A stretch of 64,000 bases of DNA, from positions 186,001-250,000 of the forward strand of contig NZ_BMWB01000006.1 of assembly GCF_014651015.1 (NCBI RefSeq), in the 5' to 3' direction. Both the position numbers and the translations under genes were made by a program. The notes beneath the pieces are model-generated. The model was given only the letters and a program-made list of their open reading frames with translations. It did no database searches and was not told the origin of the DNA. Below, piece after piece: positions 43,811 to 53,956 of the stretch; position 1 is the first letter of the stretch, and each line of letters opens with the position of its first letter. The DNA is from Streptomyces xantholiticus (GTDB lineage Bacteria > Actinomycetota > Actinomycetes > Streptomycetales > Streptomycetaceae).

Positions 43811-45403
43811 ATGTCGAACGACTCTCATTCTCCGCGTGTGGCCGAGGGAACGCACTCCCGCACGCGTACGACGGACTCGCACTGGATCCGCACCAGCGAC
43901 ACCACCTCCTACCCTCCGCTGACCACCGACCTCGAGGTCGACGTGGCCGTCGTGGGCGGCGGGATCGCCGGTCTGAGCACGGCATGGGAACTGACCCGTG
44001 AGGGCGGCCGGTCGGTGGTGGTGCTCGAGGCGGACCGGATCGCGACCGGCGTGACGGGCTTCACGACGGCGAAGGTCACGGCACAGCACGGCATGATCTA
44101 CGACCGGCTGCGGCGGACCAGGGGCACAGAGGGCGCCCGGCTCTACGCACGGTCCCAGCAGGCAGCCGTGGAACGCGTCGCCGAGGTCGCCTCCGCGCTC
44201 GGCATCGAGTGCGAGTTCGAGCGCGGCCCGTCCTATGTCTACTCCCGGGACGGTGCCGAGCGCTCCTCACTGAAGAGCGAGGCAGAGGCCGCGGCCGAGG
44301 CGGGTCTGGACGCGGCGTACGTGGAGGACACCGGGCTGCCGTTCCCGGTCGCCGGTGCGGTGCGGGTGGAGGAGCAGGCGCAGTTCCACCCGCGTAAGTA
44401 CCTCCTCGCTCTCGCCCACGACCTCACCGCGTACGGCAACACCATCCATGAGCGGACCAGGGTGACCGGTCTGCAGGAGGGCACACCCTGCCGGCTCACC
44501 ACGGAGAGCGGATTCCGTGTGACTGCGCGTGACGTCGTCGTCGCCACGCACTTCCCCGTCTTCGACCGGGCACTGCTGTTCGCCCGGATGTCGCCGCGCC
44601 GCGAGCTGGTGGTGGCGGCGCCGCTGCCCACCGACCGCGACCCGGCAGGCATGTACATCACCGAGGACGGCGACAAACGGTCGGTGCGGACGGCACCGCT
44701 GGGCGACGGCCGCCGGCTGCTGATCGTCACCGGGGAGCACTTCACGCCCGGCACGGCGGACGTCCCGGAGCGGATCGAACGCCTCGACGAGTGGATGCAC
44801 ACGCATTTCGCCGTGGAGGAGACCAGGTACCGCTGGGCCGCGCAGGACAACGACCCGAGCGACCGCGTGCCGCTGATCGGTCCCTTCCACCCGGGTGCCC
44901 GGCACACCTATGTGGCGACCGGCTTCGGCGGCTGGGGCATGAGCGGCGGCGTACTGGCCGGGCGGTTGCTGACCGGCCTGATCTGTGCCGTGCGACCCCC
45001 GTGGACGGACCTGTACGACCCGCGCCGGCTGTGGAGCACCCTGCGGGAGGCGCCGACCCTGATCTCCCAGCAGGCGGAGGTCGGCAGGCACTTCGTCGGG
45101 GACCGGCTGCGTACCACCCATGTGGACTCCGCGTCCGACATCGCCCCCGGGACGGGTGCGGTCGTGCGTCTGGGCGGGCGGCGCTGCGCCGTGTACCGCG
45201 ACGACGAGGGCGTCTGCCATGCGGTGTCGGCCCGCTGCACCCATCTGGGGTGCCTGGTGTCGTTCAACGAGGCGGAGCGCAGCTGGGACTGCCCCTGCCA
45301 CGGCTCCAGGTTCGCCGTGGACGGCTCGGTACTGAACGGCCCGGCGCTCCGGCCCCTCGAAGTGCGGCACGTCGACGGCTCGGACGGCGTGGACGGATCC
45401 TGA
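43811..45403 (+). CDS. FAD-dependent oxidoreductase (DAO family) fused to a C-terminal Rieske domain
   Basis: 530 aa. Residues about 40-410 form a glycine-oxidase-like FAD domain: VDVAVVGGGIAGLSTAWEL (dinucleotide fold), TGFTTAKVTAQHG and TGFGGWGMSGGVLAGRLL (FAD C-terminal motif). Residues about 430-525 form a Rieske 2Fe-2S domain with CTHLGC and CPCHGSRFAVDG. This fusion is common near actinobacterial stress genes; the physiological substrate is unknown. ATG 43811 gives MSNDSHSPR. The next operon, the PaoABC-type dehydrogenase, starts 78 bp downstream. Confidence 0.92.
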   Translation: MSNDSHSPRVAEGTHSRTRTTDSHWIRTSDTTSYPPLTTDLEVDVAVVGGGIAGLSTAWELTREGGRSVVVLEADRIATGVTGFTTAKVTAQHGMIYDRLRRTRGTEGARLYARSQQAAVERVAEVASALGIECEFERGPSYVYSRDGAERSSLKSEAEAAAEAGLDAAYVEDTGLPFPVAGAVRVEEQAQFHPRKYLLALAHDLTAYGNTIHERTRVTGLQEGTPCRLTTESGFRVTARDVVVATHFPVFDRALLFARMSPRRELVVAAPLPTDRDPAGMYITEDGDKRSVRTAPLGDGRRLLIVTGEHFTPGTADVPERIERLDEWMHTHFAVEETRYRWAAQDNDPSDRVPLIGPFHPGARHTYVATGFGGWGMSGGVLAGRLLTGLICAVRPPWTDLYDPRRLWSTLREAPTLISQQAEVGRHFVGDRLRTTHVDSASDIAPGTGAVVRLGGRRCAVYRDDEGVCHAVSARCTHLGCLVSFNEAERSWDCPCHGSRFAVDGSVLNGPALRPLEVRHVDGSDGVDGS

Positions 45404-45481
45404 GTCATCGACCCGCGCGATCCTCCACATGCTGGTAGGAAGTAGAGCAAAACGTCATCACCCGACCGGAAGGGCTGCGGC

Positions 45482-46041
<560 letters not shown>

Positions 46042-46045
<4 letters not shown>

Positions 46046-47043
46046 AGCCCTTCGCCTATGTCCGACCCGGCACGGCCGCGGAAGCCGTCGCCGCGTTCGC
46101 CGCGCACACCGGCGCGCAGTACCTGGCGGGCGGCACCAACCTCGTCGATCTGATGAAACTCGGCGTCGCGACCCCGGACGTGCTCATCGATGTGAGCCGG
46201 CTGCCGCTCGACACCGTCGAGGGAGTCCCGGGAGGCGGCCTCCTCATCGGCGCCGCCGTGCGCAACAGCGATCTCGCGGCCCATCCGGCGGTGCGGACGC
46301 GCTACTTCGCGCTGTCGCAGGCACTGCTCTCCGGAGCCTCCGACCAGTTGCGCAACGCGGCGACCACCGGCGGAAATCTCCTCCAGCGCACACGCTGCAC
46401 CTACTTCCAGGACATCTCCAAGCCCTGCAACAAGCGCGCTCCGGGCACCGGTTGCCCGGCCAGGGAAGGGGTCCACCGCGACCTCGCCGTGTTCGGCCAC
46501 TCGGAACACTGCGTCGCCACCCACCCCTCTGACATGGCCGTGGCGCTCGCCGCGTTCGACGCCTCGGTCCATCTGCACTCCACCGACGGAGACCGGTCGC
46601 TGCCGGTCACCGACTTCCACCGGCTGCCGGGTGACCGTCCTCAGGTGGACACCGAGATCCGCGTCGGCGAGCTGATCACGAACGTGGAGCTGCCGCCGGT
46701 GCCGCCCGGCGCCCGATCGGCGTACCGCAAGGCCCGCGACCGTGCCTCGTACGCCTTCGCCCTGGTTTCCGTCGCCGCGGTCCTCGCGGTCGAGGACGGG
46801 CGGATCCGGCACGCGGCGCTGGCCTTCGGCGGTCTCGCCCACCGGCCCTGGCGCGCCCGCCGGGCGGAGGAACTGCTCGCGGGGGCGCCGGCCACCCCGG
46901 CCACCTTCGCGCAGGCGGCGGAGGCGGAGCTCGCGGCGGCGGAGCCGTTGCGGGACAACGCGTTCAAGGTGCAGCTCGCACGCAATCTCGCGGTGGACGT
47001 TCTCAGCGGGCTGGCCGGCGACGACACCGGGGAGCAGTCATGA
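46042..47043 (+). CDS. molybdenum aldehyde dehydrogenase, FAD subunit (PaoB type)
   Basis: 333 aa CO-dehydrogenase/xanthine-dehydrogenase medium subunit. [17 protein letters not shown] and [12 protein letters not shown] form the FAD site. The insert [20 protein letters not shown] with a further GCPA Cys matches the extra 4Fe-4S cluster of PaoB-type flavoproteins. GTG 46042 overlaps the upstream stop (GTGA), and the stop overlaps the next start, so the three subunits are translationally coupled. Confidence 0.95.
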
Positions 47044-49139
47044 GCAGGACGGCCACCACGGTGCTGGGTGCGCCCGCGGAACGGCTGGAGGCCCGCGAGA
47101 AGGCGGCCGGCCATGCGCGGTACGCCGCCGAACACACGCCGTCGGGCTGCGCGTACGGCTGGCCGGTGCCGGCGGCCGTCGCCAGAGGCCGGGTGACGGC
47201 GCTCGGCACGGCGGACGTGCTCGACATGCCCGGCGTGATCGCGGTGCTCACCCACGAGAACGCGCCCCGCCTCGGGGAGCCGGACGATCCCACGCTCCGG
47301 CTCCTGCAGGACGACCGTGTCCCGCACCGCGGCTGGCACATCGCCCTGGCCGTGGCCGACACCCTCGAGAACGCCCGGGCGGCGGCCGCCGCCCTGCGTG
47401 TCGACTACGAGACCGAGGAGCACGACCTACGGCTCACCGACCGGCATCCCGGGCTCTATACACCCGAGGAGGTCAACGGCGGCTTTCCGGCCGTGCGCGA
47501 GCGCGGCGACTTCGACGGCGCGTACGACTCGGCCGACGTCCGCGTCGACGCCGCGTACGACCTCACCGCGCTGCACAACCATCCGATGGAGCCGCACGCC
47601 GCTACGGCCCACTGGCACGACGGCCGGCTGACCGTGTGGGACTCCAGCCAGGGCTCGGGTTCCGTCAGGGACGCCCTGGCCCAGCTGTTCGGGTTGGACA
47701 GGAAGCAGATCACCGCGGTGTCGGAGCACGTCGGGGGCGGCTTCGGGTCGAAGGGGACGGCGCGGCCGCCGGTGGTGCTGGCCGCGATGGCCGCCCGGCA
47801 CACGGGGCGTCCCGTCAAGGTGTCCCTGCCGCGGCGGCAGATGCCCGCGGTCGTCGGCCACCGGGCGCCGACCTTGCATCGTGTCCGGCTCGGCGCCGGC
47901 GCGGACGGGAGGATGACGGCCCTCGCCCACGAGGTGGTCACCCAGACCTCGCGGGTGAGGGAGTTCGTGGAGCAGGCCGCGGTCCCGGCCCGTGTCATGT
48001 ACGTCTCCCCCAACAGCCGCACCGTGCACCGGGTGACCGCGCTCGACGTGCCGACCCCGTCATGGATGCGGGCCCCGGGCGAGACACCGGGCATGTACGC
48101 CCTGGAGTGTGCGATGGACGAACTCGCCGTCGCCACGGGACTGGATCCAATCGAGCTGCGGCTGCGCAACGAACCGGACACCGAGCCGGACTCGGGCCTG
48201 CCGTTCAGCAGCAGGCACCTCGGCGAATGCCTCCGCCGGGGCCAGGACCTCTTCGGCTGGCAGCGCCGGGATCCCCGGCCGGGCGTCACCCGCGAGGGCG
48301 ATCTGATGATCGGCAGCGGCGTCGCGGCCGCCACCTATCCCGTCTACATCGCCCCGTCCTCCGCCTCGGCCCACGCGGGCCCCGGCGGCGTCCACCGGAT
48401 CCGGGTCAACGCCACCGACATCGGCACCGGGGCGAGGACCGTACTCGCACAGATCGCGGCACAGGCGCTGAACGTGCCGCTGGAGTCGGTCATCGTCGAG
48501 ATCGGCAGCTCGGATCTGCCGAAGGCCCCGCTGGCAGGCGGCTCGTCCGGTACCGCGTCCTGGGGTTGGGCGGTTCACAAGGCCTGTTCGCAGCTCGCCG
48601 GGCGCCTCGCGGATCTGAGCGGCGAACTGCCGCCGGAGGGTGTGACCGTCACGGCGGACACCAGGGAGGAGACCGGCGCGGAGCCAGCCCACGCCCGGCA
48701 CGCGTTCGGTGCCGTCTTCTGCGAGGTGCAGGTGGACACGGTGACGGGCGAGGTGGGGGTGCGCCGGATGCTCGGGGTGTATGCGGCGGGCCGCATTCTC
48801 AACGCCCGTACCGCACGCTCGCAGTTCATCGGCGGAATGACGATGGGCATCGGGATGGCGCTGATGGAGGGCAGCACGATGGACGAGCGGTTCGGGGACT
48901 TCGCGGAGTGCGACCTGGCCTCGTACCACGTGCCCGTCTGCGCCGACGTACGGTCGATCGAGGCGCAGTGGATCGAGGAGGACGACCCGCATCTCAACCC
49001 GATGGGCAGCAAGGGCATCGGGGAGATCGGCATCGTCGGCACCGCCGCGGCCGTGGCCAACGCGGTGCGCCATGCGACGGGCGTCCGCCTCAGGAATCTG
49101 CCGCTCACCCCGGACAAGGTGTTGGAGTCGCTCGGCTGA
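47040..49139 (+). CDS. molybdenum aldehyde dehydrogenase, molybdopterin subunit (PaoC type)
   Basis: 699 aa large catalytic subunit. Mo-cofactor motifs: EHVGGGFGSKGTARPP, SWMRAPGETPGMYALECAMDE, the LAGGSSGTASWGWAVH region, and the catalytic Glu in GSKGIGEIGIVGTAAAVANAV. It should hydroxylate aromatic or aliphatic aldehydes. A MoCu-specific Cys as in CO dehydrogenase is not visible, so CO oxidation is unlikely. Last gene of the operon; the convergent glycosylase gene ends 7 bp away. Confidence 0.95.
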   Translation: MSRTATTVLGAPAERLEAREKAAGHARYAAEHTPSGCAYGWPVPAAVARGRVTALGTADVLDMPGVIAVLTHENAPRLGEPDDPTLRLLQDDRVPHRGWHIALAVADTLENARAAAAALRVDYETEEHDLRLTDRHPGLYTPEEVNGGFPAVRERGDFDGAYDSADVRVDAAYDLTALHNHPMEPHAATAHWHDGRLTVWDSSQGSGSVRDALAQLFGLDRKQITAVSEHVGGGFGSKGTARPPVVLAAMAARHTGRPVKVSLPRRQMPAVVGHRAPTLHRVRLGAGADGRMTALAHEVVTQTSRVREFVEQAAVPARVMYVSPNSRTVHRVTALDVPTPSWMRAPGETPGMYALECAMDELAVATGLDPIELRLRNEPDTEPDSGLPFSSRHLGECLRRGQDLFGWQRRDPRPGVTREGDLMIGSGVAAATYPVYIAPSSASAHAGPGGVHRIRVNATDIGTGARTVLAQIAAQALNVPLESVIVEIGSSDLPKAPLAGGSSGTASWGWAVHKACSQLAGRLADLSGELPPEGVTVTADTREETGAEPAHARHAFGAVFCEVQVDTVTGEVGVRRMLGVYAAGRILNARTARSQFIGGMTMGIGMALMEGSTMDERFGDFAECDLASYHVPVCADVRSIEAQWIEEDDPHLNPMGSKGIGEIGIVGTAAAVANAVRHATGVRLRNLPLTPDKVLESLG

Positions 49140-49146
49140 CGGTCGA

Positions 49147-49926
49147 TCAGCTGCTGAGGCCGCTGACGCGCGCGGCGTGCCGGAGCACGTCGACGAGCAT
49201 CGGAAGGGTGAGCCGGCCGGTGAACACGTTGCGGCGGCTCGGGTGGTAGCAGCCGAGCACATGCAGCGCGGACCGGTCGTCGTCCCCGGGCAGCACGACA
49301 TGGGCGCCGTGACCGAACACGGGCCGCGGCCTCGGCAGCCGGTGGCCGGCGGCTTCCAGGACGGGCAGCAGCGCCTGCCATCCGAAGCCGCCGAGGACGA
49401 CGACGGCGCGCAGTCCCGTCAGCAGCGACAACTCCCGTGCCAGCCAGGGGCGGCAGGTGTTCCGCTCGTCGGGGGTGGGCCGGTTCTCCGGCGGGGCGCA
49501 GTGGACGGGTGCGGTGACGCGTACGCCGTTCAGGACGAGGCCGTCGCCGGGGTGCGTGGACGTCGGCTGCGAGGCGAGACCGACGGCGTGCAGGGCGGCG
49601 AAGAGCAGGTCGCCGGAGTCGTCGCCGGTGAACATCCGGCCGGTGCGGTTGCCGCCGTGGGCGGCGGGCGCCAGTCCGACGACCGCGAGCGACGCGTCGG
49701 CGGGTCCGAAGCCGGGGACCGGCCTGCCCCAGTACTCCCAGTCGGCGAACGCCGGCCGCCGGGCCCGGGCGACCTGTTCCCGCCAGACAACCAGTCTCGG
49801 GCAGGCACGGCACCGGCCGACCGCTGCGTCGAGCTCGGCGAGACCGGTGCAGCCCGGGGCCGTCCGGGCGGGGAAGTCGTCGTCCGCCGGACCTGGGGGC
49901 GGGGCGGGCGCGCGATGGCTGGGCAT
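49147..49926 (-). CDS. uracil-DNA glycosylase, family 5 (UdgB-type)
   Basis: 259 aa. CRACPRLVVWREQVA plus later cysteines form the 4Fe-4S site, LAVVGLAPAAHGGNRTGRMFTGDDSG is the active-site loop (Ala in place of catalytic Asp, typical of UdgB), and VLGCYHPSRRNVFTGRLT the C-terminal DNA-binding motif (HPSxxN). It removes uracil and other deaminated bases, relevant for a GC-rich genome. ATG 49926. Confidence 0.93.
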   Translation of the reverse strand: MPSHRAPAPPPGPADDDFPARTAPGCTGLAELDAAVGRCRACPRLVVWREQVARARRPAFADWEYWGRPVPGFGPADASLAVVGLAPAAHGGNRTGRMFTGDDSGDLLFAALHAVGLASQPTSTHPGDGLVLNGVRVTAPVHCAPPENRPTPDERNTCRPWLARELSLLTGLRAVVVLGGFGWQALLPVLEAAGHRLPRPRPVFGHGAHVVLPGDDDRSALHVLGCYHPSRRNVFTGRLTLPMLVDVLRHAARVSGLSS

Positions 49927-49954
49927 GCGTCCACGCTAGTCCCTGTCTTTCGGG

Positions 49955-52492
49955 TCATGCCGGTGTCGACCAGCGGGCCGCGAGCAGCAGGGCGATGTCG
50001 TCGGGGCGGTCGGGTGTCTGACAGGCCTCGTTGATCAGCCGGTCCGCGGTGTCCGCCAAGGGGACGGGGCCCATGTCGGCCAGCGTGCGGCGCAGCCGTT
50101 CGATGCCGAGGTCGATGTCCGTCCCGGGCTGTTCGACGAGGCCGTCGGTGAACAGGGCGAGCACCGCACCGGGCTCCAGGGTCAGCTCGGTGGCCGGATA
50201 GGGGGCATTTGCGTCGACGCCCAGAACGACGCCGCCGGACAGGTCGAGGACTTCGGTGCTCCCGTCCGGGTGCCGCAGCAAGGGCTGGGGGTGGCCCGCG
50301 CGCACCGCCTGGGCGCGGCCCGTGGCCGGATCGAGGACGATGTAGCAGCAGCTGGCGAACAGACCGGTATCGAGGTCGATCAGCAGCCGGTTGGTCCCGC
50401 TCATCACCTCCACGGGGGTGTGACCGCTGACGGCAAGCGCCCTGACGGCACTGCGCAGTTGCCCCATGGTGGCGGCGGCCTGCACCCCGTGGCCCTGTAC
50501 GTCGCCGATGATGATGGCCGGTCCCCGACCGGTGTCGATGACGTCGTACCAGTCACCGCCGACCTCCATGCCCTGGGTGCCCGGGAGATACCGGCCGACG
50601 GTGTCGAGGTGTTCGACCACGGGCAGCCGGTGCGGCAGGAGTGCGTCCTGGAGGCCCCGTGCGAGCGCAGCCTCGGAGTCGTAGCGCTGGGCGCGTTCGA
50701 GGGCCTGGGCGATGAGTCCGGCGAGCGCGGTGAGGACCGTGCGCTCCTCCGGGCTGAAGTCGCGTGGCTGGTCGAAGCCGAGGATGCACGAGCCGACGGG
50801 GCGGCCGGAGGCGATCAGCGGCAGAAAGGCCCGGGCGCCGACGTGGGCGTCGAGGGGGATGCCCGGGTAGGCGCCGGCGAGATGCTGCATCGACTCGAAG
50901 AAGAGCGGACGGCCCGTGGTGAGGGTCTCGACGCCCGGCAGCTTCGCATCGAGTCCCACGCCCTCGAAACGGTTGAGGAACCCTCGAGGGAACCCGGTTT
51001 CCCAGGCGAGGTGGAGGTGACGATTGCTCAGCAGGTAGATCGCCAGCTGGCGGCCACCGAAGGCGGGCAACAGTTCCTCCGTGACCACGGCGGAGACCTG
51101 CCGGGCCGTCACCGCCTCGGTCAGCGCGATGGCGAGGGCGACCGGGCGGTACAGGGCGACCGTCCGGTCCTCCGGTGATCCGACACCGGTTCCGGGACTG
51201 TCCGCGGAGCTGGGGGCGTAGGCGGGCTGCTCCTTGCTGCTGAAGGTGACGGTCAGCCCGTCGAGGCCCGGATGGAGGGTGACGGAGAGCCATTCGTCGG
51301 TGTGCCGGACGATGAAGTGGACCGCGTCGGGCGACAGCATGGCGGCCCGGAAGTGGTCCTCGTGCGCGGGTCCGAACAGGTCGACGGCTTCCCACAGCGC
51401 GCGTCCGATCAGATCGGCCCGTTGCCGTCCGAGGAGCCGCTCCGCGTGGTCGTTCAGGTAGGAGATGCGACCGAGGCGGTCGAGCGAACAGACACCGAAC
51501 GGGAGCCGGTCGGCGGATTCGGCGACGACCGGGCCGGCGCCGAGGTCGATCAGGTAGCCGGTCAGATGCGTGGCGCCCGCCTCGTCGGAGGGCCGTCTGC
51601 GACGCCCGGTGAGTTCGAGCAGGTGCGGTCGGCCGTCGGCTCCCTGCAGCCGCATTCTGCGGGTCACCGGCTGGTCCGACTCGGCCGACCGGCGGCCGAG
51701 TGCCCACAGCCCGTACGCGTCCTCCGGATCGATTCGCGCGGCCACCGCGTCCGCAGTGAGCGGGAGGTCCTCCGGCCGGACTGCGAGGATGGCGCGCCAG
51801 CCTTCGTCACCGGTCACGGTGCCTGCCTCGAGGTTCCAGTCGAAGGCACCGATGCGAAGCGGCGGCGAGGTCAGGGACTGCAGGGTCACGGCGAGTGGTT
51901 CGGCGTCCCATTCGATACGCGGTCGGTCCACCATGGCGGCCAGCGTGGCGCCCAGCCGGGTGCCCACCTGGTGGATACGCCGCCGGTCGGCGTCGGAGAC
52001 CGGCACGCCGGGGGTGGCCGGGCGCAGCACCGCAAGGACGCCGAAGCATTCCCGCTCGTGGGAGATCGGCACGTAGAGCGACGCGAAGGGGAAGGGCAGG
52101 CCCGCCATGAGCTGCGGGTAGCGGCGCATGGCCTCCTCGGCGTCGCCGAGGTAGACGGGCTGTCCGGTGCGGTAGACGTCCGAGTGGGGGAAGGGGCGGT
52201 TCACATGCATGTTCCACCACTGACGGAACAATTGGGGCGGAAGCCCCGCGATCACCGCGAGGTGCAGCTGTTCCCGTGCGCGGGACCGCAGGTAGAGGCC
52301 GCCCGCGAACCCTCCGACGGCCTCGACGGCGCCGGCCTCCGCCTGGGCGAGGACCATGGCGAGCTCGTCCGACTGCGGGTCGCCCCCGTCCCTGCCCACG
52401 GGATCCGAACCGTGCTCGGCGGGCGGCCCGGGCCCGCCCTCGCCGTACCAGGTCACCCTGCCAGCATGCTCCCCGGCGGCCGGGGGCCGCAT
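49955..52492 (-). CDS. GAF/PAS-SpoIIE serine phosphatase
   Basis: 845 aa. N-terminal GAF (about 40-190), PAS-like segments (about 210-320 and 335-420, with DRLPFGVCSLDRLGRISYLN), a second GAF (about 455-625, ending LAGLIAQALERAQ) and SpoIIE/PP2C (about 640-840: VGGDWYDVIDTG, IIGDVQGHGVQAAA, ALFTDGLVEQPG, RPDDIALLL). All metal ligands are present. Start is uncertain: ATG 52492 sits only 2 bases from GGAGG; GTG 52456 is an alternative. Third SpoIIE protein of the window, again without adjacent antagonist genes. Confidence 0.92.
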   Translation of the reverse strand: MRPPAAGEHAGRVTWYGEGGPGPPAEHGSDPVGRDGGDPQSDELAMVLAQAEAGAVEAVGGFAGGLYLRSRAREQLHLAVIAGLPPQLFRQWWNMHVNRPFPHSDVYRTGQPVYLGDAEEAMRRYPQLMAGLPFPFASLYVPISHERECFGVLAVLRPATPGVPVSDADRRRIHQVGTRLGATLAAMVDRPRIEWDAEPLAVTLQSLTSPPLRIGAFDWNLEAGTVTGDEGWRAILAVRPEDLPLTADAVAARIDPEDAYGLWALGRRSAESDQPVTRRMRLQGADGRPHLLELTGRRRRPSDEAGATHLTGYLIDLGAGPVVAESADRLPFGVCSLDRLGRISYLNDHAERLLGRQRADLIGRALWEAVDLFGPAHEDHFRAAMLSPDAVHFIVRHTDEWLSVTLHPGLDGLTVTFSSKEQPAYAPSSADSPGTGVGSPEDRTVALYRPVALAIALTEAVTARQVSAVVTEELLPAFGGRQLAIYLLSNRHLHLAWETGFPRGFLNRFEGVGLDAKLPGVETLTTGRPLFFESMQHLAGAYPGIPLDAHVGARAFLPLIASGRPVGSCILGFDQPRDFSPEERTVLTALAGLIAQALERAQRYDSEAALARGLQDALLPHRLPVVEHLDTVGRYLPGTQGMEVGGDWYDVIDTGRGPAIIIGDVQGHGVQAAATMGQLRSAVRALAVSGHTPVEVMSGTNRLLIDLDTGLFASCCYIVLDPATGRAQAVRAGHPQPLLRHPDGSTEVLDLSGGVVLGVDANAPYPATELTLEPGAVLALFTDGLVEQPGTDIDLGIERLRRTLADMGPVPLADTADRLINEACQTPDRPDDIALLLAARWSTPA

Positions 52493-52535
52493 CTCCTCCG
52501 GTCCTGCCGCACGGGCTGCGTAACCGTCCGGCCAC

Positions 52536-52653
52536 GGCCCCCGAGTGCCGGGCGCGGGGCCGCCTGCCGTACGGACAAGCGGCCTGACGGGCGCGGCCCC
52601 CGAGTGCCGGGCGCGGGGCCGCCTGCCGTACGGACAAGGGGCCTGACGGGCGC
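52536..52653. repeat. 59-bp tandem duplication upstream of the RpiR gene
   Basis: A 59-bp unit starting GGCCCCCGAGTGCCGGGC occurs at 52536-52594 and again at 52595-52653 with one substitution (AAGCGG versus AAGGGG). It fills most of the space between the divergent phosphatase and regulator genes. Confidence 0.92.
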
Positions 52654-52703
52654 GACAGGTGGGCTATGTTGAGCACGGGCTTGACACAGAAGGGGGCACA
52701 CCG

Positions 52704-53627
52704 GTGCCATCAGGGCAGCAGGAACGTGCGCAGGCGGCCGCGATCACCCCGGGCGGGCAGCCCGAGGAGCAGGAGCCCACTCCCGCTGAGCGGGTCCTCG
52801 CACTGCTCGGCGGCCACCGGCTCTCCCCCGGTCAGCGGCGCATCGCCCAGTACATCATCGACCATCTGCCGGAGGCGGCGTTCCTGTCGATCACCGACCT
52901 CGCGGAACGTGTCGGTGTGAGCCAGCCGTCGGTGACCCGGTTCGCCACGTCCCTCGGCTACACCGGCTATCCGGCGCTGCGGGAGGCGCTGCAGCCGATC
53001 GCGCTCAGCGCGGTCGCCGGGTCTCCGGAGAGCCGGGCGGAGATCCGCCGGAACGAGCTGCAGGCCGCCGTCGACGCCGAGATCCAGAACCTGGAGAACC
53101 TGCGGCGGGTGCTCGCGGACACCGACCGGGTGCTCGACATCGGACGGGAGCTGGCGCTGTCGGTGCCCCTGACGGTCCTGGGCCTGCGTATCTCGGTGTC
53201 GCTCGCGGAGTACTTCGCCTATGCCGCACGCCGGATCCACCCCGATGTGCGGCTCGTGACCCGCGGCGGGAGCGTGGCCTACGACGCGCTGCTGCAGTCC
53301 CGCGCGGCCGGCGGGACGTGGGTGCTGGCCTTCGCGATGCCGCGGCACGCCAACGAGACGCTGGCGGCCCTGCGGGCCGCCCGCCGCACCGGACTGCGGG
53401 TCGCGCTGATCACCGACCTGACGCTCGGGCCACTGGTGGAGGAGGCCGAAGTGACGCTGACGGCCGGGACGGGCTCACGGCTGGTCTTCGACTCCTACGC
53501 GGCGCCCGGCGTGCTCTCTGCCGCCGTGCTGCAAGCGATGGCCGACGCGGATCCGGGGCGGACGCAGTTGCGGCTCGAGGGCTACGAGCAGGTGGCCGAT
53601 CAGCACGACTTCTTCATCGACGACTGA
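52704..53627 (+). CDS. MurR/RpiR-family transcriptional regulator
   Basis: 307 aa. N-terminal helix-turn-helix (about 25-100: RRIAQYIIDHLPEAAFLSI, RVGVSQPSVTRFATSLGY) and a C-terminal SIS sugar-phosphate-binding domain (about 140-285). The SIS domain is somewhat divergent and its sugar-binding Ser-rich loop is not obvious. GTG 52704 has AAGGGGG 7 bases upstream. Target unknown; a cluster of TTTCAT/ATGAAA half-sites lies just downstream of the gene, ahead of the next plus-strand gene. Confidence 0.9.
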   Translation: MPSGQQERAQAAAITPGGQPEEQEPTPAERVLALLGGHRLSPGQRRIAQYIIDHLPEAAFLSITDLAERVGVSQPSVTRFATSLGYTGYPALREALQPIALSAVAGSPESRAEIRRNELQAAVDAEIQNLENLRRVLADTDRVLDIGRELALSVPLTVLGLRISVSLAEYFAYAARRIHPDVRLVTRGGSVAYDALLQSRAAGGTWVLAFAMPRHANETLAALRAARRTGLRVALITDLTLGPLVEEAEVTLTAGTGSRLVFDSYAAPGVLSAAVLQAMADADPGRTQLRLEGYEQVADQHDFFIDD

Positions 53628-53956
53628 TCCGCCTGTCTTTTGCAGCTCGAACCGGTCTCTTAGCGGACTTTTTCATGCCCGGCGGTGCATGAAATTTTTC
53701 ATACCCTTGCTTACTCGACGGTATATATATTTACTACTCGTGGCACCCGGGTCCTCCGTCGCCATGAGGGGCCAGACCCGAGCCCCCTCAAAGCGGACAC
53801 CCAGGGACGGCGCTCCCTCCTCGCGCCGTCCGAAGGTGTTCAATCCGGGCTCCGCATTCCGCCGCGGATGCCCTCGGCGGTCCCGGTCAACCCCTGGGCC
53901 GGGACCGCCGCACCTCTCTCGATCAGAGTTCATCGGCACCATCCGGAGCGACGACG
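53628..53956. other. intergenic region with unusually AT-rich core
   Basis: 329 bp between the RpiR regulator and the 127-aa hypothetical gene. Holds the operator-like cluster at 53671-53702 and the string GGTATATATATTTACT at about 53720-53735, the most AT-rich stretch in the window and a probable promoter. No gene supported. Confidence 0.5.
53671..53702. promoter_or_regulatory. triple TTTCAT/ATGAAA half-site cluster, possible RpiR operator
   Basis: TTTCATGC (53671-53678) is inverted as GCATGAAA (53687-53694), and ATGAAATTTTTCAT (53689-53702) forms a second overlapping inverted repeat. It lies 45 bp after the RpiR-family gene and just upstream of an AT-rich promoter-like stretch. RpiR-type regulators often bind TGAAA/TTTCA inverted repeats. 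Confidence 0.55.

Noticed and set aside
47040..49139. Carbon monoxide dehydrogenase large subunit
   Set aside because: The Cys-containing active-site loop of MoCu CO dehydrogenases is not visible, and the FAD subunit carries the extra 4Fe-4S insert typical of PaoB aldehyde oxidoreductases.
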